From assembly GCF_000526955.1 (NCBI RefSeq), contig NZ_JAHB01000001.1, forward strand, positions 1 through 64,000: a stretch of 64,000 nucleotides of DNA, read 5' to 3'. Position 1 is the stretch's first letter. The number at the start of each line of letters is the position of its first letter. The notes beneath the pieces were generated by a model that saw only the letters and a program-made list of their open reading frames with translations, ran no database searches and was not told where the DNA came from. Below are positions 51,178 to 63,415 of this stretch, in pieces. The stretch comes from Mycoplasmopsis cricetuli ATCC 35279. GTDB taxonomy: Bacteria > Bacillota_I > Bacilli_A > Mycoplasmatales > Metamycoplasmataceae. The position numbers were made by a program, and so were the translations under genes.

Positions 51178-51239
51178 TATAATACTAAACACATTAAAAA
51201 ATGTCAAGTAAAAGTACTTGACAGTAAAAAGGAGGACAT
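51178..51239 (+). promoter_or_regulatory. rpsP promoter and leader hairpin
   Basis: A TATAAT box (51178-51183) is followed by a perfect 9-bp hairpin TGTCAAGTA-AAAG-TACTTGACA (51202-51223) and then AAGGAGG (51228-51234) just ahead of the rpsP ATG. The hairpin ends five bases before the ribosome site, a place suited to translational control. Confidence 0.65.
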
Positions 51240-51491
51240 ATGGTAAAAATTAGACTTAGACGTATGGGAAGTAAATTCAAACCTATTTATAAAATTGTAG
51301 TAGCTGATGCGCGTGCACCTCGTGATGGAAAATTTATTGAAGCTTTAGGACATTACAACCCATCTACTAAAGAACTTGTTTTAGATAAAAAAGCAGTAGA
51401 TACATGAATCTTAAAAGGAGCAAAACCTACAACAACTGTTTCAAACTTATTTAAAAGTTACAACAAAACTCAACAATCAATTCAAAAATAG
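51240..51491 (+). CDS. rpsP: 30S ribosomal protein S16
   Basis: Small-subunit protein of 83 residues. It begins [40 protein letters not shown]-like sequence (shown in part: [32 protein letters not shown]), fully typical. AAGGAGG precedes the ATG. It heads rpsP-trmD-rplS, the usual bacterial order, with trmD 15 bases later. Confidence 0.98.
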
Positions 51492-51506
51492 ATAAATAAT
51501 TTCAAA

Positions 51507-52190
51507 ATGAAAATTAACTTTTTAACAATATTTCCTAATTATTTTGACGCTTTCACAAATGAAAGTATTATTAATAAGGCAATTGAAAAAAAAATAGTTA
51601 GCTTTAATGTGATTGATTTTAGAAATTTTAGTAAATCCAAACACAAAAAAGTTGATGATGAAATTTATGGTGGTGGACATGGATTATTGCTTCAAATCGA
51701 ACCAATTGATTTAGCTCTTGATTCATTACAAAATCGTGGTGGTTATAAAATTTTAGTATCTCCTCAAGGAAAAGTCTTTAATCAAAAAATTGCTCAAGAA
51801 TTATCAAAACATAAAGAAATTACATTTATTTGTGGTCGCTATGAAGGTTTTGATGAAAGAATTGTTAGTTTGGTTGATATTGAACTTTCAATTGGAGACT
51901 ACGTTTTAACTGGAGGAGAGCTTCCTGCTATGGTTATGGCAGATTCAATTATTCGTTTAATTGATGGGGTAATAAAAACTGAATCTCACCAATTTGATTC
52001 TTTTCAAGGAACTGGTTTGCTTGATTATCCTCAATACACCAGACCAAGGGAATACAAAGGAATGAAAGTTCCTGAAGTGTTATTTAGTGGACATCATAAA
52101 GAAATACAAAAATGAAAATATCAGGCACAGCTTAATAAAACAAAGCAAAATCGCCCAGATATTATTGAAAGGATTAAAAATGAGAAATAA
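51507..52190 (+). CDS. trmD: tRNA (guanine-N1-)-methyltransferase
   Basis: A 227-residue SPOUT enzyme that methylates G37 of tRNAs. Motifs: [56 protein letters not shown], and the trefoil-knot block [19 protein letters not shown] near the C-terminus is Trp (IQKWKYQ), followed by the usual tail with [13 protein letters not shown]. It overlaps rplS by 11 bases. Confidence 0.97.
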
Positions 52191-52533
52191 ATTATTAGAA
52201 CTTGTTGAAGAATCTCAATTACGTTCAGATATTCCTGCATTTCAAACTGGAGACAATGTAAGAGTTCATGTTCGTATTCGTGAAGGCGAAAAAGAGCGTA
52301 TCCAAGTTTTTGAGGGACTTGTAATTTCTAAAAAAGAATCTGGAACAAGAGAAACTTTCACTGTAAGAAAAATTTCATATGGAATAGGTGTTGAAAGAAC
52401 TTTTCCTGTTAACTCTCCACTTATTGCTCACATTGAAGTTATTCGTTCAAATAAAGTTAGAAGAAAAAGACTTTACTTTATGAGAAGTCGTACTGGAAAA
52501 AGTGCTCGTCTTAAAGAAATCAAAAGAAAATAA
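52180..52533 (+). CDS. rplS: 50S ribosomal protein L19
   Basis: Large-subunit protein of 117 residues. Typical blocks are [22 protein letters not shown] (FxxGDxVRVHV), [12 protein letters not shown], and [22 protein letters not shown]. Its ATG lies within the end of trmD, with AAAGGA as ribosome site, so it is translationally coupled. A terminator follows. Confidence 0.98.
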   Translation: MRNKLLELVEESQLRSDIPAFQTGDNVRVHVRIREGEKERIQVFEGLVISKKESGTRETFTVRKISYGIGVERTFPVNSPLIAHIEVIRSNKVRRKRLYFMRSRTGKSARLKEIKRK

Positions 52534-52542
52534 ATATGTCCT

Positions 52543-52567
52543 AAATCACCACTATGGTGATTTTTTA
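52543..52567 (+). terminator. Terminator of rpsP-trmD-rplS
   Basis: AAATCACC pairs with GGTGATTT around ACTAT, followed by T residues, ten bases after the rplS stop. Confidence 0.88.
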
Positions 52568-52585
52568 TTTATGTTATAATATTAA

Positions 52586-52672
52586 AGCCGTTAAAACAAT
52601 AACCCACTAACCTGGTCAGGACAGAAATGGAGCAGCCACATGAGGAAGTGTTGTGTTTAGCGGTCTTTTTTT
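52586..52672 (+). ncRNA. ffs: Signal recognition particle RNA (4.5S type)
   Basis: The helix-8 core CTGGTCAGGACAGAAATGG then AGCAGCC is the conserved Ffh-binding hairpin with its asymmetric loops. Flanking arms GCCGTTAAAACA and TGTTTAGCGGTC pair to form the outer stem, and a T run (52666-52673) ends transcription. A TATAAT box (52575-52580) lies just upstream. It guides membrane proteins together with Ffh and FtsY. Confidence 0.95.
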
Positions 52673-52742
52673 TTGCTTAGAATAATTGCAACTAATATTT
52701 AATAAAAAATAAATTAAAAGTAAAATATAAATAAGGTAATTT

Positions 52743-53150
52743 ATGTCAAAAATAATCAATCAAGAAAAATTTGTATGCTTAAATGAAAGTGATTTAATCA
52801 GTTTAATTGATCAATATTTTAATAAAATAAAACAATATAAAATTGTTTTGCTTGAAGGTGATCTTGGATCAGGGAAAACCACTTTTGTTCGTTATTTAGC
52901 TAAAAAATTAAACATTAAAGAAAATATCACTAGTCCAAGTTTTTCTTATATGAAAATTTATAATGGGTTAGTACATATTGATCTTTACAATTTCAAAGGT
53001 GAACTAGATGAGTTTGAAGATTATTTTGAAGATAATATTGTTGCAATTGAGTGAGCTAATTTAAAAACCTTAAGTTTTTCACAATATTTATTAATTAAAG
53101 CTTCAATGAAAAATGATTTACATTTTTTTGAAATTATGGAGATTAAATAA
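52743..53150 (+). CDS. tsaE: tRNA t6A biosynthesis ATPase TsaE
   Basis: The protein of 135 residues is the P-loop ATPase that drives TsaB-TsaD in making t6A37 of tRNA. Walker A is LEGDLGSGKTTFVRYLAK (about residues 38-55), switch region ITSPSFSYM, and HIDLYNF carries the Walker B-like Asp. One TGA is Trp in VAIEWANL. Its TAA overlaps the tsaB ATG (TAATG). The three genes tsaE-tsaB-tsaD are contiguous. Confidence 0.95.
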
Positions 53151-53710
53151 TGATAATATTTTTAGATACTACTGCAAGCGATTTTATTATGATTTTATTA
53201 GATCAAAATTTTAAAGTAATTGATAGTATATACCTGCAAAATTACAAAAAAAAAGTTGAATTAATTACTAGTCAATTTGATTTTATTTTACAAAAAAATA
53301 ATTTACAAGTTGATGAAATTAAACAATTTTATATCAATAAGGGTCCAGGTTTTTTTACTGGAGTTCGAAGCTCATTAGTTTTTGTTCGAACAATTGCTTT
53401 GTGAAATCAAATTCCAATTTACACTACTAATTCTTTTTTAATTTTACAAAAACAAAAAACTCAGAATGAGTATTTTATTCAAGCGAATAAATTTAAAAAA
53501 TATCATATTACTAATGATAATTTGATTAAAAATAATTATTTTAACTTAAAAGATAAAATAGCTATAGTGGAAAATAATTTAGATGCCAATTTAATTAACT
53601 ATCAAGATTTAATTGATAATTTTGTTAAGTATAAAAACATTTTTTACTTAGAAGAAACAATGAAAATAGAACCTTTATATATTAGTAAACCTCAAATTGG
53701 AGGGCAATAA
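53150..53710 (+). CDS. tsaB: tRNA t6A biosynthesis protein TsaB
   Basis: A 186-residue member of the ASKHA fold that dimerises with TsaD. The N-terminus IIFLDTTASDFIMILLD replaces the usual LAIDTS block, and the signature is FYINKGPGFFTGVRSSLVFVRTIAL (GPGSFTGLRIG in most). The C-terminal half is short and poorly conserved, as in other mycoplasmas. It is joined to tsaE by 1 base of overlap and to tsaD by a 1-base gap. Confidence 0.92.
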
Positions 53711-53711
53711 A

Positions 53712-54662
53712 ATGAAAATTTTAGGCATTGAAACCTCACATGATGATACTTCAATTGCAGTTTTAGAAAATGGAAAAGTTTTAGATATGTGAACAATTTC
53801 ACAAATTGATTTATTTAAACAATTTGGTGGAACCATTCCTGAACTTGCTTCACGAGAACATGTTAAAAATATTGCCATTATTCAGAAATTGCTGCTTGAA
53901 AAATATTCTAAAAATGATTTTGATTATGTTGCTTACACAAAAGAACCTGGACTTATTGGTACATTGCAAATTGGTTATTTATTTGCTTTTGCAACTGCTA
54001 AAGTTTTAAAGGTTCCACTAATTCCAATTAATCATTTAGATGGGCACTTTTTTTCAGCTACATTAACTAATAAAATTGATTTTCCAGCTCTTTGTTTGCT
54101 TGTTTCAGGTGGGCATACTCAATTAATTTATGCTAAAAATTACAATCAAATTGAAATTATTGGTGAAACTTTAGATGATGCAGTTGGAGAAGCTTTTGAT
54201 AAAATATCTTCTCGTTTAAATTTAGGATTTCCTGGTGGTCCTTTAATTGATAAATATTCACAAAATTATAAAGGTAACTTAATTAAATTTACAATTCCTA
54301 AAACTGAAAAAATTTTTGATTTTTCTTTTAGTGGAATAAAAACTCAAGTTTTAAACTATGTAAATACTAAAAAATTAAAACATGAAAAATATGATCCCAT
54401 CGAAGTTGCTGTAAGTTTTCAAAATACAGCTATTGAATATTTAATTAATAAGACTAAATTAGCTTTGCAAACATATTCAGTTAAAACTTTAGTTTTAGGA
54501 GGTGGCGTTTCGGCTAACTCACAACTAAGAAAAGAATTTGTTAAACTACACTTTAATACAATTATTCCATCTCTTAAATATGCAACTGATAATGGAGCAA
54601 TGATAGCTCAAAGTGCTTATTTAAAATTAAACAATAAATTAAAAGAAAACACACAAAAATAA
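53712..54662 (+). CDS. tsaD: tRNA N6-threonylcarbamoyladenosine transferase TsaD
   Basis: The catalytic subunit of the t6A system, 316 residues. It begins KILGIETSHDDTSIAVLENG; the metal-binding His pair is in INHLDGHFFSA, and LVSGGHTQLIYA, GEAFDKISSRL, GFPGGPLI, FSFSGIKTQV and VLGGGVSANSQLR follow. The usual ETSCDET is ETSHDDT and HLEGH is HLDGH, mild changes. The middle is complete; TGA near residue 27 is Trp. A terminator hairpin overlaps its stop codon. Confidence 0.96.
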
Positions 54663-54675
54663 AATGTGTGTTTTA
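54646..54675. terminator. Bidirectional terminator overlapping two stop codons
   Basis: AAAACACAC pairs with GTGTGTTTT (9 bp). The hairpin includes the end of tsaD and reaches the stop codon of the convergent hydrolase gene (54673-54675), a very compact arrangement. Confidence 0.8.
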
Positions 54676-55473
54676 TTGTTTAATTTTTTCTTCAATTAAT
54701 TTTAAAATTTCTTTTGGTTGTTCAAAAATAATTGCATGCCCTGTTTGTTTGAGTAAAATAACCGGAATTTGATATTTTTCTTGAACTGATAGAATTTCTT
54801 CTTTGGTTGTATACAAATCATTTTCACCAGAAATAATAGTAATATTTTGTTTTTGAAAATAAAGTCTAGCTAAATTGTTACTTAAATAATTTTCGTTTAA
54901 AATATTAAATTCAACTAAATAAAAAAATTTATTATAAACATTTTGAAATTGATTTGCTCTTTTTGAACAAGTAAATGATGCAATTTTAGAAATTCTTTCA
55001 GTTAGTATTGCAAATAAACTTTCATATGAATTAATACATTGATTTACAGTTAGTGGTAATAATTTTTCTTTTAAACTTTTAGTGTCTTTGTATTTTAGTA
55101 AAAATTCATTAATTGGTGACAATAAAATAGTGTGTTTAATTGATTTAATATCATTTAAAAATAAAGCGCTTGCTCCGCCCAAAGAATGTCCCACTACAAT
55201 AATATTTTTTTCATGTTGTAAAATTGTATTTACAAATTCACTTGCGACTTTAAAATATTGTTCTAAATTGATCTGATTGTTTTTAAACTCACTTAATCCA
55301 CAACCAGGGAAATCAATTGCTGCAAAACGAAAATTTCTATTTAACTTTAAAATGGGATTGAATGTGCTTAAACTATCATTAAAACCATGAAAAAACAACA
55401 CTAATGGCGTATTTGTATTCTCATTTTCATAAACGTAATGAATTTTAAGATTTTTTCAATAAAAAAAGCTCAT
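54673..55473 (-). CDS. Alpha/beta-hydrolase-fold protein
   Basis: A 266-residue hydrolase with the full triad: nucleophile Ser in VVGHSLGGASAL, Asp in ISGENDLYTTKE, and His in KQTGHAIIFEQP; the oxyanion loop is LFFHGFNDS. A mycoplasma group of such proteins acts as esterases or lipases; the substrate here is unknown. The true start is ATG 55471-55473; residue 6 is a TGA-encoded Trp. It begins 1 base after the lplA stop and is probably in one unit with lplA. Confidence 0.92.
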
Positions 55474-55474
55474 G

Positions 55475-56461
55475 CTATCCAAAAACTAATGTTAAAATTT
55501 CTTCTTTTTCTATTCCACCAAAGTATAAATTTAAATCAATTTGATCTAAAACTTTTGCAAATGCTTCTTTTTTATACTCAATATTTTTAAATAATTCAAT
55601 AACATCATTTAAATCCTTTTTACTTAAAAAATCCCCTTCAAAAGCAATTTCTTTAATTTTGTTATGTTCAATATTTAATTTAACCTTCAAAATCCCATTT
55701 GGATATTTAATTACATTTTGAACATTAAATATTGGATTTGTTCCATAAATTCACTGTTCAGAAGCTCTATATGAAATTAATTTATCTAATTCTGGTTGAT
55801 ATTTTCTAGTATCAATTTCTTCATATTTGGCCCCATGATGTTCAACAAAATATTTAACTAAACCACTAATAAATTCTTCAACAGTTAAAGAATAATTAAG
55901 TTCTTTTGCGATGTTAGTTACTCTTTGGCGAACTGACTGAATTCCTTTTGATTGAATTTTTAACTTTGAAGGATTTAAAGCATTAACTAATTTAGTTAAA
56001 TCAACATCAAAAAGCAATGTACCATGAGAGACAATTCTTTTACCTTTAATAAACTGTGCATTTCCACTAATCTTAGCACCATTACAAAGTAAATCATTGC
56101 GTCCTTTAAATTCTGCATTAAGACCCAATGAATTTAAATAACCAATTATTGGAGCTAAAAATCTTTGATATGATGTTTTATCTTTATTGTAATTTGTAAT
56201 AAAAGAAAAATTAACATTCCCTAAATCATGATAAACAGCACCTCCGCCACTAATTCTTCTTGAAAGTTCAATTTTATTTTCTTTAATATAGTCACGTTTA
56301 ATTTCTTCATAGGCATTTTGATTTTTTCCAATGATAACCGCATTATCATGTTGATATAAAAATACAACATCTTCATTAGCAAAATTTGAATCTGTTGCAA
56401 TTAACTCTTCAAGTGATAGATTAAAATATGGACTTGTTTCTTTACTTAAAAATAACTTCAT
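55475..56461 (-). CDS. lplA: Lipoate-protein ligase
   Basis: The enzyme, 328 residues, attaches salvaged lipoate to E2 (or GcvH-like) proteins. Catalytic domain marks: LYQHDNAVIIGKNQNAYEEI, RRISGGGAVYHDLGNVNFSF-type lipoate pocket (RRISGGGAVYHD), GRNDLLCNGAKISGNAQ with the catalytic Lys, and SHGTLLFDVDL. The C-terminal accessory domain is present (IAFEGDFLSKKDLNDV). One TGA is Trp (EQWIYGTNP). A pyruvate dehydrogenase would be the expected target, which also ties in with Pta. Confidence 0.96.
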
Positions 56462-56506
56462 AAATAAAGTATATAAGATTTATATCTTATAAAAAATATT
56501 TTCAAA

Positions 56507-57325
56507 TTAATCTTTTTTCAAAGTTAATAAATACCCTAAAGTAACTGCATTGTTTACATAAATAAATTCATTTTTTGGAAATAATTCTCTAAGAAAAATA
56601 GTTAAACTATCCATTTTTGAAAAATCACCACCTGTTAGAATAATTTTTACTTTTTTGTTCATCATAAGAAAAATTTTATCTTTCAATAAATGAGAAATTA
56701 TAAAACCGCTAATTTGATGATAAAAACCACTATTTAATGCTTCATTAGTGTTATTTCCTAATTTTTGATTAGGTTTAATTGAATATTTTCACTTTTTAAG
56801 ACCTGATTTACTTTTTTGTAAAAATTGTTGCAATTGTTGAAATGAAAAACTAACTCCTGGGGCAATTGAAACTCCCTGAATTGTTTTATTTTTGGTTTTA
56901 ACTGCAACTGATGCAGTCCCAAACATAAAAAGATAATGATTATCAGACAAAAAATTTGCATAGTTTACAGCAGCTAAAATATCAATTCCAATTTTAGATT
57001 TATCAATTTTGGTTTTAACATTAAAAGGATAACTTGAATCAATAATATTAATTTTATAATTTTTAAAATGTTTTTTGAGTAACTTCATTCACTGAACTAC
57101 ATATTCTCGAGATGGAGAAGCAATATAAAATTGCATTTTACTATCAAAATCTCACTTTGAAGCAATTTGAACAAATTGATTTATTACATTTTGTGGATCT
57201 TTAAGTATTTGATTACTTTTTGAAATAATGCTTTCTTTTTCAATTAAAAAATTTGAATTTATCAATGAAACTAAAAAACATTTAATATTGGTGTTTCCTA
57301 TATCAAAAATAATTATTTTTTTCAT
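56507..57325 (-). CDS. coaX: Type III pantothenate kinase
   Basis: A 272-residue ASKHA-fold kinase for the first CoA step. The start KKIIIFDIGNTNIKCFLV has the phosphate-binding DIGNT. GIDILAAVNYANFL corresponds to GxDRxxA, FMFGTASVAVKT to the GTAxT region, and IAPGVSFSFQQL to the IxPG block; ILTGGDF ends the second domain. Some positions are unusual (GIDIL for GIDRL, TASVAV for TATTxD), so activity is likely but not certain. TGA codons are Trp. It overlaps coaBC by 13 bases. Confidence 0.87.
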
Positions 57326-58446
57326 AATTGTTCAACCATTTTTGCTATTTTTTGAGCTAATTCATTTTTATTTAAATTTTCAAAGAAAATGGGTTTTTCA
57401 TTTTTTATAACCAAGTAACCACTGCTAGTATTATTTTTTAATGAATTAGAATCATTGATAACAATTGCATTTAACTTTTTTTCATCTAATTTTTCAAGTC
57501 CATTTTTGAGCAAATCATTACTTTCAAGGGCAAATCCAATTTTAATTTTATTTGGATATTTTAAAGCAATTGACTTTAAAACATCACGTCCAATTTTATA
57601 CTCAAATGCTATTTTTTCATTTTTTTTAATTTTAGTTAACTTTGGTTTAAAAATTAAGTCACTAACTGCACAAAGGGAAATAAAAAAATCATTTTCAACA
57701 ATATATTTATCTACTGCCTCATAATACTGATTGACTGTTTCAATGTTTATAACTTTAACACTTGAAGGAATTTTATTGTTTAAATGTTTTAAATTCCCAG
57801 AAATTACAGTTAAATTCGCAAATTTTGCAAGTTCATGTATTAGTAATATTCCTGTTTTTCCACTAGATGGAACTGAAACTACTCGCACTGGATCTAATTT
57901 TACTGTTGTGTACCCATAAGTTAAAAGGATTTTTGGTCCTTTTTTATTTTCAATAAAATCTATGACTCTTTCTGGTTCTGATACCCTTCCAATTCCAATC
58001 ATTCCATCTTTTAATTGTCCACTTTCTGGCCCAATAAAAATAACACCATTATTAATTAATTTTTTAATATTTTTTTGAAGCACTTCTGAATAATACATAT
58101 TTTTATTCATTGCAGGGCACATAATAGTTTTTTGAAAACATTGAGTACTAAAAATAGCAGTAATAAAATTATCGTTTATTCCTAAAGCAATTTTATTTAG
58201 AGTATTATAAGTAATTGGATATACAATGATTAAATCAGCTCATAAAACTGCTTCAATATGTTCTAAAATGCCTTTTTGATATCAAATTTTATTTAATGCT
58301 TCAGGAAAATCTGATTGATTAACAAAATTATATGCTGAATCAGTAAGTGCATATTTAACTTCATGATTATTTTTCTCAAGCAAATTAATTAATTTTTTTG
58401 ACTTAATTGAAGCAATACTTCCTGTAATTAAAACTAAAATTTTCAT
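57313..58446 (-). CDS. coaBC: Bifunctional phosphopantothenoylcysteine synthetase/decarboxylase
   Basis: A 377-residue fusion enzyme. The CoaC flavoprotein half (about 1-170) has LITGSIASIKSKKL, the HIEAVLWADLIIVYPITYNT region with the active His, and IMCPAMNKNMY (PAMNxxM) with the catalytic Cys nearby. The CoaB half (about 185-377) starts LTYGYTTVKLDPVRVVSVPSSGKTG-like sequence and has AAVSD-type LCAVSDLIFKP and GFALESND. True stop is TAA 57313-57315; a TGA just before is Trp. It is divergent from the ECF S component gene, 27 bases apart. Confidence 0.93.
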
Positions 58447-58473
58447 TTTTCTCTTTTCTACTATAATTTTATT

Positions 58474-59142
58474 ATGAAGTTAAAAAATAATTCTCAATTT
58501 TTAAAGATAAATAATAATAATAATAATTTTAAAATTTTAATTTATTTATCTTTTTATTTATGTTTAATTATTATTGGAACTTTTTCTAATTTAACATTAA
58601 TTCCAATTGGTATAGCTTCTATTAACATCACTAGCATTATCATTGTATTTGCAGCAGCTCATATAGGTTTTTTAGGTTCTTTATTTAGTGGTTTATTTCT
58701 TGGAATATGTTCACTTATTAATGCTTTAATTAAAGGAAGGGTTCTTTTTATTTATCCTTTAATTTCAATTTTTCCTCGTTTTTTAGTTGGAATTTGTTTT
58801 TTTGTTGTTCTTTATTTAATTGAGGAAAAAATTATTAAAAAAAATGTAAATATTAAAAATATTAAAAGCAAATGATTAATTTTTGCAAGCTATTTTTTTC
58901 TTGGGTGTTTTATTGCATTAATAAATACTTTATTTGTCACATCAGGAGTTTTTTTACATAAAAGTATTTTTGGGCTTAAAGAGGTGAAAATTGCAGTTTC
59001 TTTTAAATTTTGAATTACAAGTATTTATTTTAATGCTATTTTTGAATTTTTAGCTATGGGTATGCTAACAAGTTTTCTTGCTCCATTTCTTGTTTATTTA
59101 TGAAAAAAACGTAAAAAACAAATTTATTCAATTTATTGATAA
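58474..59142 (+). CDS. ECF transporter S component, possibly for pantothenate
   Basis: A 222-residue membrane protein with six hydrophobic segments. The block ITSIIIVFAAAHIGFLGSLFSGLFLGIC and the Pro/Arg-containing YPLISIFPRFLVGI match S components of energy-coupling factor vitamin importers. Immediately divergent coaBC and coaX suggest pantothenate as substrate; folate or riboflavin types cannot be excluded. An AAT repeat codes for an Asn run at residues 12-18. No ECF ATPase or T component lies in the window; these are shared in trans in many Firmicutes. Two TGA codons near the end are Trp. Confidence 0.8.
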
Positions 59143-59168
59143 TATTTTATTTTTTAAATTTTCTTCTT

Positions 59169-59186
59169 GTTTCTATTCATAGAAAC
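59169..59186 (+). terminator. Probable terminator of the ECF S component gene
   Basis: A perfect 8-bp stem GTTTCTAT / ATAGAAAC with a TC loop lies 27 bases after the stop; a T-rich stretch follows at a small distance. Confidence 0.6.
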
Positions 59187-59199
59187 AATATTTTAATTT

Positions 59200-59211
59200 T
59201 TTGGTATAATG
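59200..59211 (+). promoter_or_regulatory. gyrB promoter -10 box
   Basis: An extended -10 sequence TTGGTATAATG (TATAAT at 59205-59210 with an upstream TGG) lies 26 bases before the gyrB ATG; AAAGAGG (59225-59231) is the ribosome site. Confidence 0.7.
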
Positions 59212-59212
59212 A

Positions 59213-61186
<1,974 letters not shown>

Positions 61187-61190
61187 AAAT

Positions 61191-61222
61191 AAAAGCATTT
61201 TGTTGTTAAAATGCTTTTATTT
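61191..61222. terminator. Bidirectional terminator between gyrB and plsY
   Basis: AAAAGCATTTT pairs perfectly (11 bp) with AAAATGCTTTT around GTTGTT and is followed by T residues; it lies 4 bases after the gyrB stop and 8 before the plsY stop. Confidence 0.9.
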
Positions 61223-61229
61223 TTTTGGT

Positions 61230-61898
61230 TTAAATTTTGTTTTCAGATTTATTGATCAATCTTTTGATATTACTTCGATGAGCAAAAATTAATAACAATA
61301 AAGGAGCAATAGTAATAATTGAATTTAAATATCAGTGATGATTAATATTTTGCCCTTGAGTAATAGCCAAAAAACCTGTTACAAATCAAGGAATAAACAA
61401 AAGAACAATCATTACTGCTGCAGTTAGTAAACTACTTAAAGAAACCATTCGTTTAATGTATAAACTCCCAAAGAAAATCAGTGCTGCAATTGGTCATAAG
61501 ACAATATTAGTCGCAATTAATAACCCAACTGAACAAGCAACTGCTTTTCCTCCTTTAAATTGAAAAAATACAGGAAAAACATGACCAATAGTGGTCCCAA
61601 CACCAGCTAAAATAGGAAAATAAACAATTGCATTAGAATTTTGTCATGCAAATGAAAGAAAATATGCTAAATATACAGCTAAAACTGTTTTGCCAATATC
61701 AATAATTAAAACTATTAAAGCAAATTTTTTCCCATAAGCACGAAATGAATTAGTTGCACCTGCATTTTTAGAATAATGATTGCGAACATCATCATTTTTA
61801 CTTAATTTACTTAAAATAATTGAAGTGTTTAATGATCCTCATAAATAACCAATTAAAAATGTAGCTAGATTAGCAATAATACTATAAAAAATTAACAT
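61230..61898 (-). CDS. plsY: Glycerol-3-phosphate acyltransferase PlsY
   Basis: The 222-residue integral membrane enzyme uses acyl phosphate to acylate glycerol-3-phosphate, the first step of phospholipid synthesis. Family motifs: [34 protein letters not shown] (the SxNxGxTNxxR block), and [20 protein letters not shown] (GGKxVA). About six membrane segments. Several TGA codons are Trp, so a standard reading finds no frame here. Its ATG overlaps the gpmI stop by one base (TAATG). Confidence 0.94.
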
Positions 61899-63406
61899 TA
61901 TTCTTTTACAAGAAGGGAATCTTCATCCATTTGAATTGGTTTTTTTACTTTAATGTAATCTAAGATTGTTGGGGCTATATTAGATAGTTTTCCATCTCTT
62001 AATTTAAGTGATTTATCAGTTGTAATAAGCATAACAGGACTATTTGTATGTTTAGTTGCTGGGTTGCGATTTTCATCTTCAGTGATTTCAGCATTTCCAT
62101 GATCTGCCGTAATAAATACAGTGATATTGTTTTTATTTGCAAAATCTATAATACGTCCTATTTGTTGGTCTAGAATTTCCACTGCTTGAATAGTTGAAGT
62201 TAAATTACCAGTGTGTCCTACCATGTCTGGATTAGCAAAATTCATAATAGTTACATCATAGTTTAAAGCATTAGTAATTAATTCATCAGTTATGCCTTTT
62301 GCTGACATTTGTGGCGCATCCGCATATGATTCAACCTTAAGTGAAGGAACCATAATTCGATGTGAATTTTTAAATTCAATATCATTCCCACCATCCATAA
62401 AATATGTAACATGTGCATATTTTTGTGTTTCAGCTAATCTTAATTGAGATTTACCAGCTTGTTCAAGCACTTTTCCAATTGGATTTGTAATCTCCATTTC
62501 TGAAAAAGCAACTTTAGTATTTATTCCTTCATATTTCATCATAGAAACAAATTTATTTACTTTAGAAATAATTGAAGGTTTAACATCATACAAATCTGAT
62601 CCAATAAATAAATGAGTTAACTGTCTTGCACGATCTGGCCGAAAATTAAAGAAAATAATGCTATCTCCATTATTAAAAAAATCTTTATTTGTTAATGTTA
62701 AATTATGTGCTGGAATAAAAAATTCATCAGTAATATTGTCTTGATAGCTTTGCTTAACATACTCTTTAACATCTGTAAAAGTTTTATTAGCTTGCCCTAA
62801 AATTGCTTTGTAACTTTTTTCAACTCTATCAAACATCTTATCACGATCCATTGAATAAAATCTTCCAGCAATTGAAGCAATTTTATACCCATACTTGTTA
62901 GTTATTTCAATTAACTGATCAAGTGAATGTTCAATTGAAGCTGGCGCAACGTCTCTTCCATCTCCAAAAACATGCACTGAAACATTTTTTACACCATTTA
63001 AATGAGCTGATTTTAAAATTTCAAATAAGTGCAAATCAAGTGAATGAACACCACCTGGTGAAAGCAGTCCCATTAAATGCAAAGTTGAATTATTTTTTTT
63101 CACATCCTCAAAAGCTTCAAGAAAAATTTTATTATCTTTAAATTTTCCATCTTTTAAATCTTTAGCAATAAGTGATAATCCAGTATAAACAATTGTTCCA
63201 GCTCCAATGTTTAAATGACCCACTTCAGAATTACCCATTTGTCCTTTAGGCAATCCAACAAATTCTCCTGAAGCTTGAATGATTGAATTTGGATATTCCT
63301 TAAATAATTTATCAAAATTAGGAGTGCTAGCAAGTGCAAAGCCATTTCCTTGAATTTCTTTTCGAAGTCCAAGACCATCAATAACGATTAAAATTGTTTT
63401 TTTCAT
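61898..63406 (-). CDS. gpmI: 2,3-bisphosphoglycerate-independent phosphoglycerate mutase
   Basis: A 502-residue manganese-dependent glycolytic enzyme. Metal and phosphoserine sites: ILIVIDGLGLRK, MGNSEVGHLNIGAG with the phosphorylated Ser60, HVFGDGRDVAP, AGRFYSMDRDKMFDR, MNFANPDMVGHTGN and ITADHGNAEI. It has no TGA codon and is open throughout. It follows rsmG by 9 bases and is coupled to plsY. Confidence 0.98.
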   Translation of the reverse strand: MKKTILIVIDGLGLRKEIQGNGFALASTPNFDKLFKEYPNSIIQASGEFVGLPKGQMGNSEVGHLNIGAGTIVYTGLSLIAKDLKDGKFKDNKIFLEAFEDVKKNNSTLHLMGLLSPGGVHSLDLHLFEILKSAHLNGVKNVSVHVFGDGRDVAPASIEHSLDQLIEITNKYGYKIASIAGRFYSMDRDKMFDRVEKSYKAILGQANKTFTDVKEYVKQSYQDNITDEFFIPAHNLTLTNKDFFNNGDSIIFFNFRPDRARQLTHLFIGSDLYDVKPSIISKVNKFVSMMKYEGINTKVAFSEMEITNPIGKVLEQAGKSQLRLAETQKYAHVTYFMDGGNDIEFKNSHRIMVPSLKVESYADAPQMSAKGITDELITNALNYDVTIMNFANPDMVGHTGNLTSTIQAVEILDQQIGRIIDFANKNNITVFITADHGNAEITEDENRNPATKHTNSPVMLITTDKSLKLRDGKLSNIAPTILDYIKVKKPIQMDEDSLLVKE

Positions 63407-63415
63407 TATTCCTCT

